The notes below the pieces were generated by a model. The model did no database searches, was not told the origin of the DNA, and saw nothing but the letters and a program-made list of their open reading frames with translations. A stretch of DNA of 52,736 bases from Verrucomicrobiota bacterium (lineage in GTDB: Bacteria > Verrucomicrobiota > Verrucomicrobiia > Opitutales > Opitutaceae): positions 1 through 52,736 of the forward strand of contig CANIWJ010000010.1 in assembly GCA_947471035.1 (NCBI GenBank), written 5' to 3'. Each line of letters begins with the position of its first letter. Positions within the stretch are counted from its first letter, which is position 1. This document shows positions 17,245 through 24,647 of the stretch, piece by piece. The translations under genes were made by a program, and so were the position numbers.

Positions 17245-17279
17245 CGCGCCGCCTTTGCCCAGATAGGGAAGGCGGCGCG
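17245..17279 (-). promoter_or_regulatory. Hairpin between nrtA and nrtB
   Basis: CGCGCCGCCTT and AAGGCGGCGCG are perfect 11-bp arms around a 13-base loop. There is no U-tract on the minus strand. It is better read as an mRNA-stabilising or attenuating stem that would let the binding protein be made in excess over the permease and ATPases. Confidence 0.6.
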
Positions 17280-17292
17280 TTTGGCGGAAGGA

Positions 17293-18597
17293 TCAGTTCT
17301 TAATGCTGTGGACGGCGAAGCTGGAGGCGTAGGCCTCGAGGTCGCCTTTGGGGTTGAAGGTGACGCCGTCGAAGAGGGTTTCGGGATCTTGGTTCTTGCC
17401 ACCGTGGGTGTAGCCGAGTTCGCGCATGGCCTCTTCGTAGAGGTCGGCGCGGAGGACCTTGGCACAAATGCCGGCGTAGTCGGGCGCGCCTTTCACGAGG
17501 CCCCAGCGGCGATATTGGGCCAGGGTCCAGAGAGCGTATTTCTCCTGCGGGTAGTTGCAGTTGCGCTTGGAGAAATGCATCGGGAACTCGTCCTTGACCT
17601 TGCGGCCGTCTCCGTAGTCGAGATCGCCGAGCAAGCGGGGCAGGATAACGTCCTTGGCAACAGAGACGTAGTTGGGGCGTCCGATGATTTCGGCCATTTC
17701 GGGGCGGTTGGCCATGTCATCGAGCCAAAGCGAGGCCTCGTGGAGGGCCTTAAGCACGGCTTTGACGGTTTTGGGGTTCTTGGTGGCGAACTCTTCGGTG
17801 AAGGCGCAGACCTTTTCGGGGTGGTCTTTCCAGATATCCTGAGTGGTTGTGGCGGTGTAGCCGATGCCGTCGGCGATGGCTCGGGCACCCCACGGTTCGC
17901 CGACGCAGTAGCCGTCCATTTTGCCGATCTTCATGTTGGCGACCATCTGTGGGGGTGGGATGGTGATAAGGTTGATGTCTTTATCGGGATTGATTCCGCC
18001 TGCTCCGAGGAAGTAGCGGGTCCACATGGCGTGGGTGCCGGGCGGGAAGGTCATGGCGAAGGTGAGCGGCTCGCCGAGGGATTTGGCGGAATCCACGAGG
18101 GGCTTGAGCGCTTTGGGATCGGAAGCGACCTTGCCCTTGAAGCTATTGGTCAGGGTAATGGCCTGGCCGTTCCGGTTGACGATCCAGGGGATGATCATCG
18201 GCTTCTTGGGAGAACCGGCCAGTCCCATGGTGGAGGCGAGGGGCATGCCGAAGAGCATGTGGGTAGCCTGAGTCTCTCCGGTGGAGAGCATGTCGCGAAT
18301 CGAGGCCCAGTTGGCACCTTTCTTCAAGGTGGCCTTGATACCGTATTTGGCGAAGAAGCCTTTTTCGTGGGCGATGACGAAGGGGGCGCAATCGGTAAGG
18401 GCGATGAACCCGATGGAAATGTTGGGTTGCTCGGGGGTGTCGGCTCCGCCGGTCACCGAGGGGGCTCCCTGGGCGATGGCGCGGCTGGAAAGACCGGTGC
18501 CGAGCAGGGCGGCGGCACCGAGCCCAGTGGCGGCGCGGGTGAGGAAGGAGCGGCGATTAAGGCCGCGGGTGGTGTGGGTGGAGGCAGCTTGGTTCAT
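17293..18597 (-). CDS. nrtA: Nitrate/cyanate-binding protein of the NrtA family (Tat-exported)
   Basis: A 434-residue periplasmic solute-binding protein. The N-terminus carries a twin-arginine signal, NRRSFLTRAATGLGAAALLG (Arg15-Arg16), with probable cleavage after AIA. Family motifs in the mature protein include SIGFIALTDCAPFVIAHEKGFFAKYGI, GMPLASTMGL, ITLTNSFKG, TFPPGTHAMWTRYFLGAGGINPDKD and MDGYCVGEPWGARAIADG, which line the anion pocket in NrtA/CmpA proteins. The WALWTLAQYRRWG-like C-terminal segment is also typical. It is the first gene of nrtABCD, 260 bases downstream of the nasS-like gene. Specificity between nitrate, nitrite and cyanate cannot be read from sequence. Confidence 0.93.
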   Translation of the reverse strand: MNQAASTHTTRGLNRRSFLTRAATGLGAAALLGTGLSSRAIAQGAPSVTGGADTPEQPNISIGFIALTDCAPFVIAHEKGFFAKYGIKATLKKGANWASIRDMLSTGETQATHMLFGMPLASTMGLAGSPKKPMIIPWIVNRNGQAITLTNSFKGKVASDPKALKPLVDSAKSLGEPLTFAMTFPPGTHAMWTRYFLGAGGINPDKDINLITIPPPQMVANMKIGKMDGYCVGEPWGARAIADGIGYTATTTQDIWKDHPEKVCAFTEEFATKNPKTVKAVLKALHEASLWLDDMANRPEMAEIIGRPNYVSVAKDVILPRLLGDLDYGDGRKVKDEFPMHFSKRNCNYPQEKYALWTLAQYRRWGLVKGAPDYAGICAKVLRADLYEEAMRELGYTHGGKNQDPETLFDGVTFNPKGDLEAYASSFAVHSIKN

Positions 18598-18857
18598 TGT
18601 CAGGAGGAAGGGTGGGTGCGGATGGAGAAAAGATTGGTGAGCGATTTTTTGATCTGGTGGTTCTTTTTGAGCACCTCGCTACATAAGCGCTGGACGTGCC
18701 AGCTCCGTGATTTCCAATGATAAAGGCCGGTCAAAGAATCTATTAAAATGATGAGAAACTTTGATGGATTGCTTAGGTATGGATTTTGGATTCGTGGATA
18801 AAAAAAGACCCGCCGTATGGGGCGGGTCTGGCGGGGAGGCGGGAACTTGGGTAGAGT
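18598..18857 (-). promoter_or_regulatory. Upstream region of nrtABCD
   Basis: The region carries a TGGCACG-N4-GCGCT motif (minus strand, 18686-18701) that keeps the GG/GC spacing of sigma-54 promoters and overlaps a GCTGG-CACGT-CCAGC hairpin. An upstream inverted pair TCAAAG (18731-18736) and CTTTGA (18759-18764) could bind a regulator. A TATCAT-like -10 lies near 18716-18721. None is proven. Confidence 0.4.
18799..18829 (-). terminator. Intrinsic terminator of the nasS-like gene
   Basis: On the minus strand, AGACCCGCC and GGCGGGTCT arms surround a 6-base loop and are followed directly by a run of about seven T residues. It is a classic rho-independent terminator and separates the nasS-like gene from nrtA. 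Confidence 0.9.
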
Positions 18858-19940
18858 TTAAGCCGGGACGGAGTGGCGGGCGCGGGCTTGCGAGAAGAGA
18901 TCGGAGCGGAAGGTGCGGCGGGCGAGGTCGGAGGGGATGGCGAGTCCTTTGGGCAGGATGCCGTGGCGGGCGAAGCCGTCGATGATCCATTGGGCGCGCA
19001 GGGGGGTGGGTACGTTGGCTTCGGACTGGGAAAAGCGGATGTAGTGGGTGGCGGGGAGGGCGTCGCGGCCCATGCCGGGATCGATGGGGCCGAGCAGGGC
19101 GGGGGAGAGCAGGCGGGCGGGCACGTCGAGGTATTCAGGGCGGGCGAGGAGGCGGACGAGTTCGGGCCGGAAGGCGTGGTCGTCGCAGAGGATGGCGGCT
19201 TCCTGGAGGGCGCCGACGAGGGCGAGGTGTTCCTCGGCGCGCTGGGTGGCGAAATCTTCGCGCACGAGCAGGATTTTCTCGGGGTGGCCGGGGGCGAGGT
19301 CGGCGGAGGTGGCGGCGATCCAGCCGGTTTTTTCTCGAACGGCCTGGGTGTTGTAGGGTTCGCCCACGCAGTAGCCGTCGATGGTGCCGGCGGCGAGGTT
19401 GCGGTGGAGTTGGGCGGGGGGGACGACGACGATGCGGACGTCTTTTTCGGGGTTGATCTGGCCGCCGCGCAGCCAGTCGCGCAGGAGGATCTGCTGGGCG
19501 GAGTGGGCGAAAACGACCCCGAGCACGAGGGTGCGTTCGTGACGGGTGCGCTGGATTTCGTCGCGGAGGGTGGTGGCGTCGCGCACTCCGTTTTTCCAAA
19601 GGGCGGCGGAGAGGGTGATGGCGTTGCCGTGGGCGTTGAGTACGTAGGCGGAGAGGCAGGGGGTGGCCAGGCAACCCAGGCCCAGGGTGGCGGCGGCGGC
19701 CATGGGGGCGACGGCGTGGGAGGCGTCGAGTTCGCGGTAGATGATCTTATCGCGCACGGTAGCCCAGCCTACTTCGCGGCTTAGTTGTACATCCAGACCG
19801 CGGCGGCGGAAGAAGCCCTGGGCGTCGGCAACCAAGATGGGGGCGGCGTCGGTGAGCGGTATAAAACCGAGGCGGATTCTACCGGACACAGAGACGGGTG
19901 CGGAGGCTTTGGCGGCGCGGGTGTCAGGGGACGTGGACAT
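18858..19940 (-). CDS. NasS-like cytosolic nitrate sensor (NrtA paralogue without signal peptide)
   Basis: A 360-residue member of the NrtA/CmpA/NasS family, with RLGFIPLTDAAPILVADAQGFFRRRGLDV, VVPPAQLHRNLAAGTIDGYCVGEPYN and HPEKILLVREDFA. Unlike NrtA it has neither a Tat nor a Sec signal: the N-terminus is MSTSPDTRAAKASAPVSVSG and leads straight into the first strand. In Azotobacter, Paracoccus and rhizobia, cytosolic proteins of this form (NasS) sense nitrate/nitrite and release NasT, an ANTAR RNA-binding antiterminator. No ANTAR protein is in this window, so the output partner is unknown. A divergent LysR gene shares its promoter region, and a strong terminator follows. A lost-signal transporter component is the alternative. 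Confidence 0.8.
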   Translation of the reverse strand: MSTSPDTRAAKASAPVSVSGRIRLGFIPLTDAAPILVADAQGFFRRRGLDVQLSREVGWATVRDKIIYRELDASHAVAPMAAAATLGLGCLATPCLSAYVLNAHGNAITLSAALWKNGVRDATTLRDEIQRTRHERTLVLGVVFAHSAQQILLRDWLRGGQINPEKDVRIVVVPPAQLHRNLAAGTIDGYCVGEPYNTQAVREKTGWIAATSADLAPGHPEKILLVREDFATQRAEEHLALVGALQEAAILCDDHAFRPELVRLLARPEYLDVPARLLSPALLGPIDPGMGRDALPATHYIRFSQSEANVPTPLRAQWIIDGFARHGILPKGLAIPSDLARRTFRSDLFSQARARHSVPA

Positions 19941-20044
19941 AAAAAGCAGGAAGCGAATGCCGTGCCAGCGGCGTGGTCCAAAAAATGCTGCTCACGTATT
20001 TTATAATATGAATGATAAATCTTCATTCATTAATCTGCTTAAAA
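19941..20044. promoter_or_regulatory. Divergent nasS-like / lysR promoter with operator palindrome
   Basis: A TATAAT -10 on the plus strand (20002-20007) overlaps a TATAAA-like -10 on the minus strand, so both genes probably start from here. Just downstream, ATGAATGA (20008-20015) and TCATTCAT (20023-20030) form a perfect inverted repeat with 7-base spacing, a likely autoregulatory site for the LysR protein. A TGGCACGGCATTCGCT motif (minus strand, 19952-19967) precedes the nasS-like start. Confidence 0.6.
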
Positions 20045-20953
20045 ATGACCACTACGATCGATAGCCGCCAGATGCTCGCGTTTGCCACTTTGGCGCGTTG
20101 CGGGAGTTTTACCCAGACGGCGAAGGACCTGCACCTGACGCAGTCGGCGATCAGTCACACCATAAAGTCGCTGGAGCAGGATGTGGGCGTGCCCTTATTT
20201 GAGCGGGTGGGTAAAAAGGTGTTTCTCACCCAGGCGGGTGAGCAATTAAGGCCGACGGCGGAACGGATCTTACGCGATATGCATGATGCGCGCACGGCGT
20301 TGCTGGAGCTGGGGCAGTGGGGGCGGGGACGCTTGCGGGTGGGGGCGAGCGTGACGACGTGCCAGCACATTTTGCCCACGGTGCTGCGCGAATTTCGCCA
20401 GAGTTTTCCCGATTGCGCGCTGCGGATCGAGCCGGGTGACGGACCGCAGATGGTGGAATTGCTGCGCAGCAACCGGGTGGACATCGCGCTGATGTTGGAG
20501 CCGGTGCGGGATGAGGGCATGGAGTTCCGGCGCTTGTTTTCAGATGAGTTGCGCATCTTGGTCTCGCCGATGCATGCGTGGGCGCGGGCAGGGCGGGTGG
20601 CGGCGGAGGCGCTGGCGACGGAGACTCTCATCGTTTACAACAAGGGAAGTTTTACCGACGAGCTTCTCACGGAGCATTTGCGCGCCGCCGACATCCGATT
20701 GGGCAATACCATGGAGCTGGGCAGCATGGAGGCGATCAAGGAGTTGGCCAAAGTGGGGGTCGGCGCAGGCGTGCTCGCTCCGTGGATTGCGCGTCGCGAA
20801 CTGGCTGAAGGCTCGCTGGTGGCGTTGCCCTTACCTGGGGGGAAGCTGCGCCGCACCTGGGGTGTGGCGCATTTACGGGGGCGCAGTTTGTCACTGGCGG
20901 AGGAGACGTTTGCGGGCCTGTGCGAGGCGGTGGCGCAAACCTTGGAGCAGTAG
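20045..20953 (+). CDS. LysR-family transcriptional regulator
   Basis: A 302-residue regulator starting at ATG 20045 (MTTTIDSRQMLAFATLARCGSFT); an upstream in-frame ATG lies inside the operator palindrome and is unlikely. The N-terminal winged helix-turn-helix is textbook LysR: SFTQTAKDLHLTQSAISHTIKSLEQDVGVPLFERVGKKVFLTQAGEQL (residues about 18-66). The remainder is a periplasmic-binding-like effector domain, with LRVGASVTTCQHILPTVLREFRQSFPDCALRIEPGD and the NRVDIALMLEPV segment. It is divergent from the nasS-like gene and is probably the local regulator of the nitrate genes, by analogy with Cbl/NAC-like and NtcB-type regulators. Its effector is unknown. Confidence 0.92.
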   Translation: MTTTIDSRQMLAFATLARCGSFTQTAKDLHLTQSAISHTIKSLEQDVGVPLFERVGKKVFLTQAGEQLRPTAERILRDMHDARTALLELGQWGRGRLRVGASVTTCQHILPTVLREFRQSFPDCALRIEPGDGPQMVELLRSNRVDIALMLEPVRDEGMEFRRLFSDELRILVSPMHAWARAGRVAAEALATETLIVYNKGSFTDELLTEHLRAADIRLGNTMELGSMEAIKELAKVGVGAGVLAPWIARRELAEGSLVALPLPGGKLRRTWGVAHLRGRSLSLAEETFAGLCEAVAQTLEQ

Positions 20954-21016
20954 CAACCGCGCTTTTCACGCAGAGTTGCCACGTTCACCGGGCTGTGTTG
21001 ATCGACTTCGGTCGCG

Positions 21017-21472
21017 TTATTCGGCGCGGGCTTTGTAGTAGGATGCTTGAAGGTGGTCCCACGAGGAGACCACGTTTTGTTTGGCGCTGTCCCAAGTGTC
21101 GGCGGTCGCCGTGCCGAGGGCCGCAAGTTTTTCCTTATAGTCGGTCTCGGAGTCCTTGAGTTCGGCCATGGCCGACTTGCGACTGGCACTCGCCTTGGCC
21201 TCGGAGTAGTTCGCGCGCAGTTCGCTCATTTGGGCGTCCCACTTCGAGCTTATCACTTTGCCATTGGCGCGGAAGTCATCGCGTTTTTCGAAAGTAAACG
21301 ACTTCACGTTGTCCCAACCGTGGCTCATCGCCTCTTTGGTGTCGGTCACGATGACGCCCGCTTTGGCGCCGGCATCTGAGCGATCGTTTTTATTGCAGCC
21401 GGAGAGGCCGAAAGAGATCAAGCAGGCCGCGAGTGCGGTAAGGCTGAGGGTGAAGGCAATGGTGGTATTCAT
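21017..21472 (-). CDS. Predicted lipoprotein, alpha-helical
   Basis: A 151-residue exported lipoprotein. The signal peptide MNTTIAFTLSLTALAACLISFGLSGC ends in a lipobox (LSGC, Cys26). The mature part is charged and almost entirely helical, with spaced Trp residues in SHGWDNVKSFTFEKRDDFRANG, SSKWDAQMSELRANYSEA and ADTWDSAKQNVVSSWDHLQ. That repeating Trp-rich helical design suggests amphipathic surface helices or a coiled coil, but no function is recognised. It is convergent with the lysR gene and divergent from the VOC gene. Confidence 0.75.
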   Translation of the reverse strand: MNTTIAFTLSLTALAACLISFGLSGCNKNDRSDAGAKAGVIVTDTKEAMSHGWDNVKSFTFEKRDDFRANGKVISSKWDAQMSELRANYSEAKASASRKSAMAELKDSETDYKEKLAALGTATADTWDSAKQNVVSSWDHLQASYYKARAE

Positions 21473-21754
21473 AAGAACAGTGACGGGTTTGGTTTCGGCG
21501 ACCAGGCGGGTCGGCGATCAAGGTCGGCGATTTTGCCAGACTGCGCACGGCCCTGCCATGAGGTGTTTGCCTACCGAGCCGATCTACTCAGATCTTGGTA
21601 ATGGGTGCGGTTTTACCGAGGTAGGCAGTTCTTTGGCTGGGGGATGGTGTGCCGCATTCGTGACTGTCGGCGAAGTCGGCGTCGGCAGGCCGACGATGCC
21701 CCTATCCATTCTTCGCGATTTTGCGTTAACACCGTCTTCGGCTTAAGTGAACCC
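21473..21754. other. Intergenic region with an inverted TGCCTACC repeat
   Basis: Between two divergent genes, TGCCTACC (21568-21575) and GGTAGGCA (21620-21627) are inverted around 44 bases. The right arm and its flank (aggtaggcagtt) recur at about 29642-29653. I see no gene and no confident promoter. Confidence 0.4.
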
Positions 21755-22249
21755 ATGTCCACGCTCCATCCTGCCGTCCGTATCGGCCATGTGCATCTGA
21801 AAGTCGCCGACCTCGATCGCGCGCTCGCCTTTTACTGCGGCGTGCTCGGCTTCCAACTTAAACAACGTTCCGGCACGCAGGCCGCGTTTATCTCGGCGGG
21901 TGATTACCATCACCATATTGGTCTTAACACTTGGGAGAGTCTCGGAGGCTCTCCGCCCGCGCCCGGCACGACCGGCCTATACCACACCGCCATACTTTAT
22001 CCCGACCGTGCCACGCTGGCCGACGCGCTGCACCGCCTGTTCTCCGCCGGCATCGCAATCGACGGCGGGGCCGACCATGGCGTGAGCGAGGCGATCTATC
22101 TGCGCGACCCGGACAGCAACGGAGTCGAACTCTACCGCGACCGTCCCGAGGCCGATTGGCCACGCACTCTGGCCGGAGAATTAGCCATGTTCACCCGCCC
22201 GCTCGACCTCGAAGCCCTGCTAGCCGAGCGCGCTTCGATCAGGCTGTGA
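21755..22249 (+). CDS. VOC-family (glyoxalase / extradiol dioxygenase-like) metalloprotein
   Basis: A 164-residue vicinal-oxygen-chelate protein starting at ATG 21755 (MSTLHPAVRIGHVHLKVADLDRAL). Two beta-alpha-beta-beta-beta modules are visible. The first has GHVHLKVADLDRALAFYCGVLGF, with a metal-ligand His. The second has GLYHTAILYPDRATLADALHRL, ADHGVSEAIYLRDPDSNGVELYRDRP, whose DPDSNGVELY holds the usual metal-ligand Glu. The overall form resembles the CatE-type half of bacterial catechol dioxygenases and related proteins. The substrate cannot be predicted. It uses C-ending codons and is monocistronic. Confidence 0.85.
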   Translation: MSTLHPAVRIGHVHLKVADLDRALAFYCGVLGFQLKQRSGTQAAFISAGDYHHHIGLNTWESLGGSPPAPGTTGLYHTAILYPDRATLADALHRLFSAGIAIDGGADHGVSEAIYLRDPDSNGVELYRDRPEADWPRTLAGELAMFTRPLDLEALLAERASIRL

Positions 22250-22318
22250 AACCGCGTCGGGCCGCCCCGTATCCTGCCTTCACCAGACACGCCCTTAGGC
22301 CCCGGTAACACGCATGCG

Positions 22319-22807
22319 TTATGTGGAGGTAGGCTGACTGCTGCGCTTGGGGGCGGCGGTGCGTGGCTTCGAGCGGGTGACGGCTCTGGTGTTCGGCGAC
22401 TTGCTCTGACAGCCGCCGGTAAGTTTAGCGGTGCCGCAAAACTGGCATAGGCCGCAAAAGGCTCCGAGTTCCGCGTTGGCGATGCTACGCCAAGCGGCGC
22501 ATGCGGGCTCAAGCACGGTCGGTGCGTGGGCCGTCAGCACGTTCATAAGGGCGTTTTCGCCGGTCAGGTAATAAGCGCGAAAGGGGTTGCGACCGCAGCC
22601 GCAGCGGGGCGGCCAGTCCACCGGGGTGGCGGGAGTTTTTAGCCCAAGGTGAATTGCAAGGTCGTCGAGCGTGCGCGTCATGAGGTATTCCAAGCTCGCG
22701 GGTAGGGCGAGAGCGCTGACCACGGGGGCGGCGCGTAACTGGAGCGTCCACTCGGCAAGGAGTTCGGCTCGCCGACGGGACAGGGTGGTGACGGCTTTAC
22801 GCTCCAT
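22319..22807 (-). CDS. Small cysteine-containing protein, unknown function
   Basis: From ATG 22807 (MERKAVTTLSRRRAELLAEW) it is 162 residues; ATG 22912 would add 35. The sequence has a helical N-terminal half (ASLEYLMTRTLDDLAIHLG), then a CGCGRNPFRAYYLTGENALMNVL motif, and later FCGLCQFCG. Together these five cysteines could bind a metal. I recall similar small proteins with CGRNP and FCxLCQ motifs in verrucomicrobial genomes, but not their role. It is divergent from moaA and shares its upstream region, so a link to the molybdenum-cofactor cluster is possible. The tail after the cysteines is basic and low in complexity. Confidence 0.6.
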   Translation of the reverse strand: MERKAVTTLSRRRAELLAEWTLQLRAAPVVSALALPASLEYLMTRTLDDLAIHLGLKTPATPVDWPPRCGCGRNPFRAYYLTGENALMNVLTAHAPTVLEPACAAWRSIANAELGAFCGLCQFCGTAKLTGGCQSKSPNTRAVTRSKPRTAAPKRSSQPTST

Positions 22808-22994
22808 AAATACACAATCTAGTTTAAACAAAGTAGGGTGGCTCCGCACGAATTGGTTAGGATTATTCAGAAATTGCTGAACCGTATTAGAGCGGTTTAT
22901 CGCCGGATTCATCGTTGGCATGAGCAGGTTCGTAACAGGGGTGCGTGATTGCCCGTGATTTTTCGCATTGGCTGCGCAAGGTAGCCGGGACGCC

Positions 22995-23966
22995 ATGCTT
23001 GATCCCTTCGGACGTACGATTGATTACCTGCGGATTTCGGTCACCGACCGGTGCAACGAGCGTTGCCTTTATTGCATGCCCGAGGGTTACAAGGGCTGGG
23101 CGCAACGCCCCGATCACCTCACTGCGGCCGAACTGGTGCGCACAGCCGCCGCTGCCTCCGGCCTCGGTTTTCGCAAGTTTCGACTCACTGGAGGGGAACC
23201 CTTGCTGCGCTCGGATTTCGTTTCCATCGCGGCCGGTATCGCCGCGCTGCCGACCACCACCTCGCTCGGACTGTCCACCAATGGCACACGTCTGGCCCCC
23301 GTCGCGCGCGAACTCTGCGCGGCGGGCATCACGGCGATTAACCTGAGCCTGGATGCGCTCGATGCGGACATTTACCACCGCGTCACCGGTGGACGTTTGG
23401 CCGATGCCCTGGCCGGTCTCGAAGCCGCCCTCGCGGCCGATTTCGAGGTGGTGAAGCTGAACGTCGTACTCATGCGCGGCGTCAACGAGGACCAGCTCGT
23501 GCCGCTGGTGCGTTTCGCCGCCGCGCACCGCATGCCGGTGCGGTTTATCGAGCTGATGCCGCTCACGCGCACCGATGTGTTGAGCCCGGCCAACTTTCTC
23601 TCCTGCGCCGATGCCCGCGTCCGCATTGAAGCCGAGCTTGGCCCGCTGGAGACGCTGCCCGACTATCGCGCAGGTCACGGGCCCGCCCGCTACGCCCGCG
23701 CGGCCAACGGCGCGACGATCGGCTTTATTGGTGCGCTCACCACGACCGATTTCTGCGAGACCTGTAATAAGCTCCGTCTGACCGCCGACGGAAAACTGCG
23801 CCCCTGCCTCGGTCGCCACGGCGAGATCGACCTGCTCGCTCCGCTGCGGGGCGGCGAGGCCGACCTCACCGCGCTGTTGACCGAAGCCATCGCCAACAAG
23901 CCCGCCGACCACACCTTTCAAGCCGATTATCAGCCGGACCGTCCCATGACCGCTATCGGCGGTTAA
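22995..23966 (+). CDS. moaA: GTP 3',8-cyclase MoaA (molybdenum cofactor step 1)
   Basis: A 323-residue radical-SAM enzyme converting GTP to 3',8-cyclo-GTP with MoaC's help. It starts at ATG 22995 (MLDPFGRTIDYLRISVTDRC). The SAM cluster motif is Cys20-x3-Cys24-x2-Cys27 (CNERCLYC), followed by KFRLTGGEPLLR. The second, substrate-binding [4Fe-4S] cluster is FCETCNKLRL plus LRPCLG near residue 250. The C-terminal IGG is the conserved GG tail needed for activity. It leads the plus-strand moaA-moaD-moaE-moeA-(TA)-moaC-mog-MOSC-mobA series. This block uses C-ending codons, unlike the G-ending coding-strand pattern of mog and mobA. Confidence 0.97.
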   Translation: MLDPFGRTIDYLRISVTDRCNERCLYCMPEGYKGWAQRPDHLTAAELVRTAAAASGLGFRKFRLTGGEPLLRSDFVSIAAGIAALPTTTSLGLSTNGTRLAPVARELCAAGITAINLSLDALDADIYHRVTGGRLADALAGLEAALAADFEVVKLNVVLMRGVNEDQLVPLVRFAAAHRMPVRFIELMPLTRTDVLSPANFLSCADARVRIEAELGPLETLPDYRAGHGPARYARAANGATIGFIGALTTTDFCETCNKLRLTADGKLRPCLGRHGEIDLLAPLRGGEADLTALLTEAIANKPADHTFQADYQPDRPMTAIGG

Positions 23967-23990
23967 ACCTGAAAAACGCCCGCGATCGCC

Positions 23991-24230
23991 ATGACTGTTA
24001 TCTACTTTGCCCAAGCTCGCCGCCTCGCCGGCATCGCTTCCGAACCGCTCGCGCTGCCGCCTCCGGTGACGGCGGAGGCGCTGTGGCAGGAGCTGCTCGC
24101 GCGCCATCCCGCGCTCGCGCCGCTGCGCCCGGTCACCCGCCTGGCGCGCAACGGCGTATTCGCCGAGGCGGATACGCTTTTTGCGCTGGGCGACGAGATC
24201 GCGCTTATCCCGCCGGTTTCCGGCGGCTAA
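23991..24230 (+). CDS. moaD: Molybdopterin synthase sulfur carrier subunit
   Basis: A 79-residue ubiquitin-fold sulfur carrier ending in the required diglycine (PPVSGG). MTVIYFAQARRLAG forms the first beta hairpin, and LARNGVFAEADTLFALGDEIALIPPVSGG the final strands. The C-terminal Gly is adenylated by MoeB and thiocarboxylated; the activating enzyme here is probably the MoeB-rhodanese fusion at 41985-43073. It starts 24 bases after moaA. Confidence 0.95.
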   Translation: MTVIYFAQARRLAGIASEPLALPPPVTAEALWQELLARHPALAPLRPVTRLARNGVFAEADTLFALGDEIALIPPVSGG

Positions 24231-24266
24231 GTTAACCGCACCTTGGTTATTAGCACCCTGTTTCAC

Positions 24267-24647
24267 GTGCATATCGAAATTGTTATCAACGACACCGTGA
24301 TCGTCGCCCCTGCCGTACCGTCGGATCCTAGGGTGGGGGCGGTCGCCGAGTTTACGGGCACGGTGCGCGGAGACGAAGGCGGGCGACCTATCGCCGCGTT
24401 GGTTTACGAAGCCTATCAACCTATGGCCGAGACGGTGATGCGCCGTCTGCTGACCGAGCTGGCGAAGGAGCATCCTTGTCTGGCCGTGCGGGTGCAGCAT
24501 CGCGTTGGCGTGGTGGGGGTGGGCGAAGCCGCCATTCATATCGCGGTGCAGGCTCGCCATCGTGCCGAGGCATTTACACTGCTCGCCGCCTTTATGGACC
24601 GGCTTAAACAGGACGTTCCTATCTGGAAAATCGACACCGTCGCATGA
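24267..24647 (+). CDS. moaE: Molybdopterin synthase catalytic subunit
   Basis: The large subunit that inserts two dithiolene sulfurs into cyclic pyranopterin using MoaD thiocarboxylate. Motifs are GAVAEFTGTVRGDEGG, ALVYEAYQPMAE, the active-site region VRVQHRVGVVGVGEAAIHIAVQARHR and the final KQDVPIWKIDTV, whose Lys residues are catalytic in MoaE. I prefer the GTG start at 24267 because its first residues (HIEIVIND) match the family's N-terminus; a TTG at 24243 is the alternative. Its stop overlaps the moeA start codon (ATGA). Confidence 0.93.
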   Translation: MHIEIVINDTVIVAPAVPSDPRVGAVAEFTGTVRGDEGGRPIAALVYEAYQPMAETVMRRLLTELAKEHPCLAVRVQHRVGVVGVGEAAIHIAVQARHRAEAFTLLAAFMDRLKQDVPIWKIDTVA

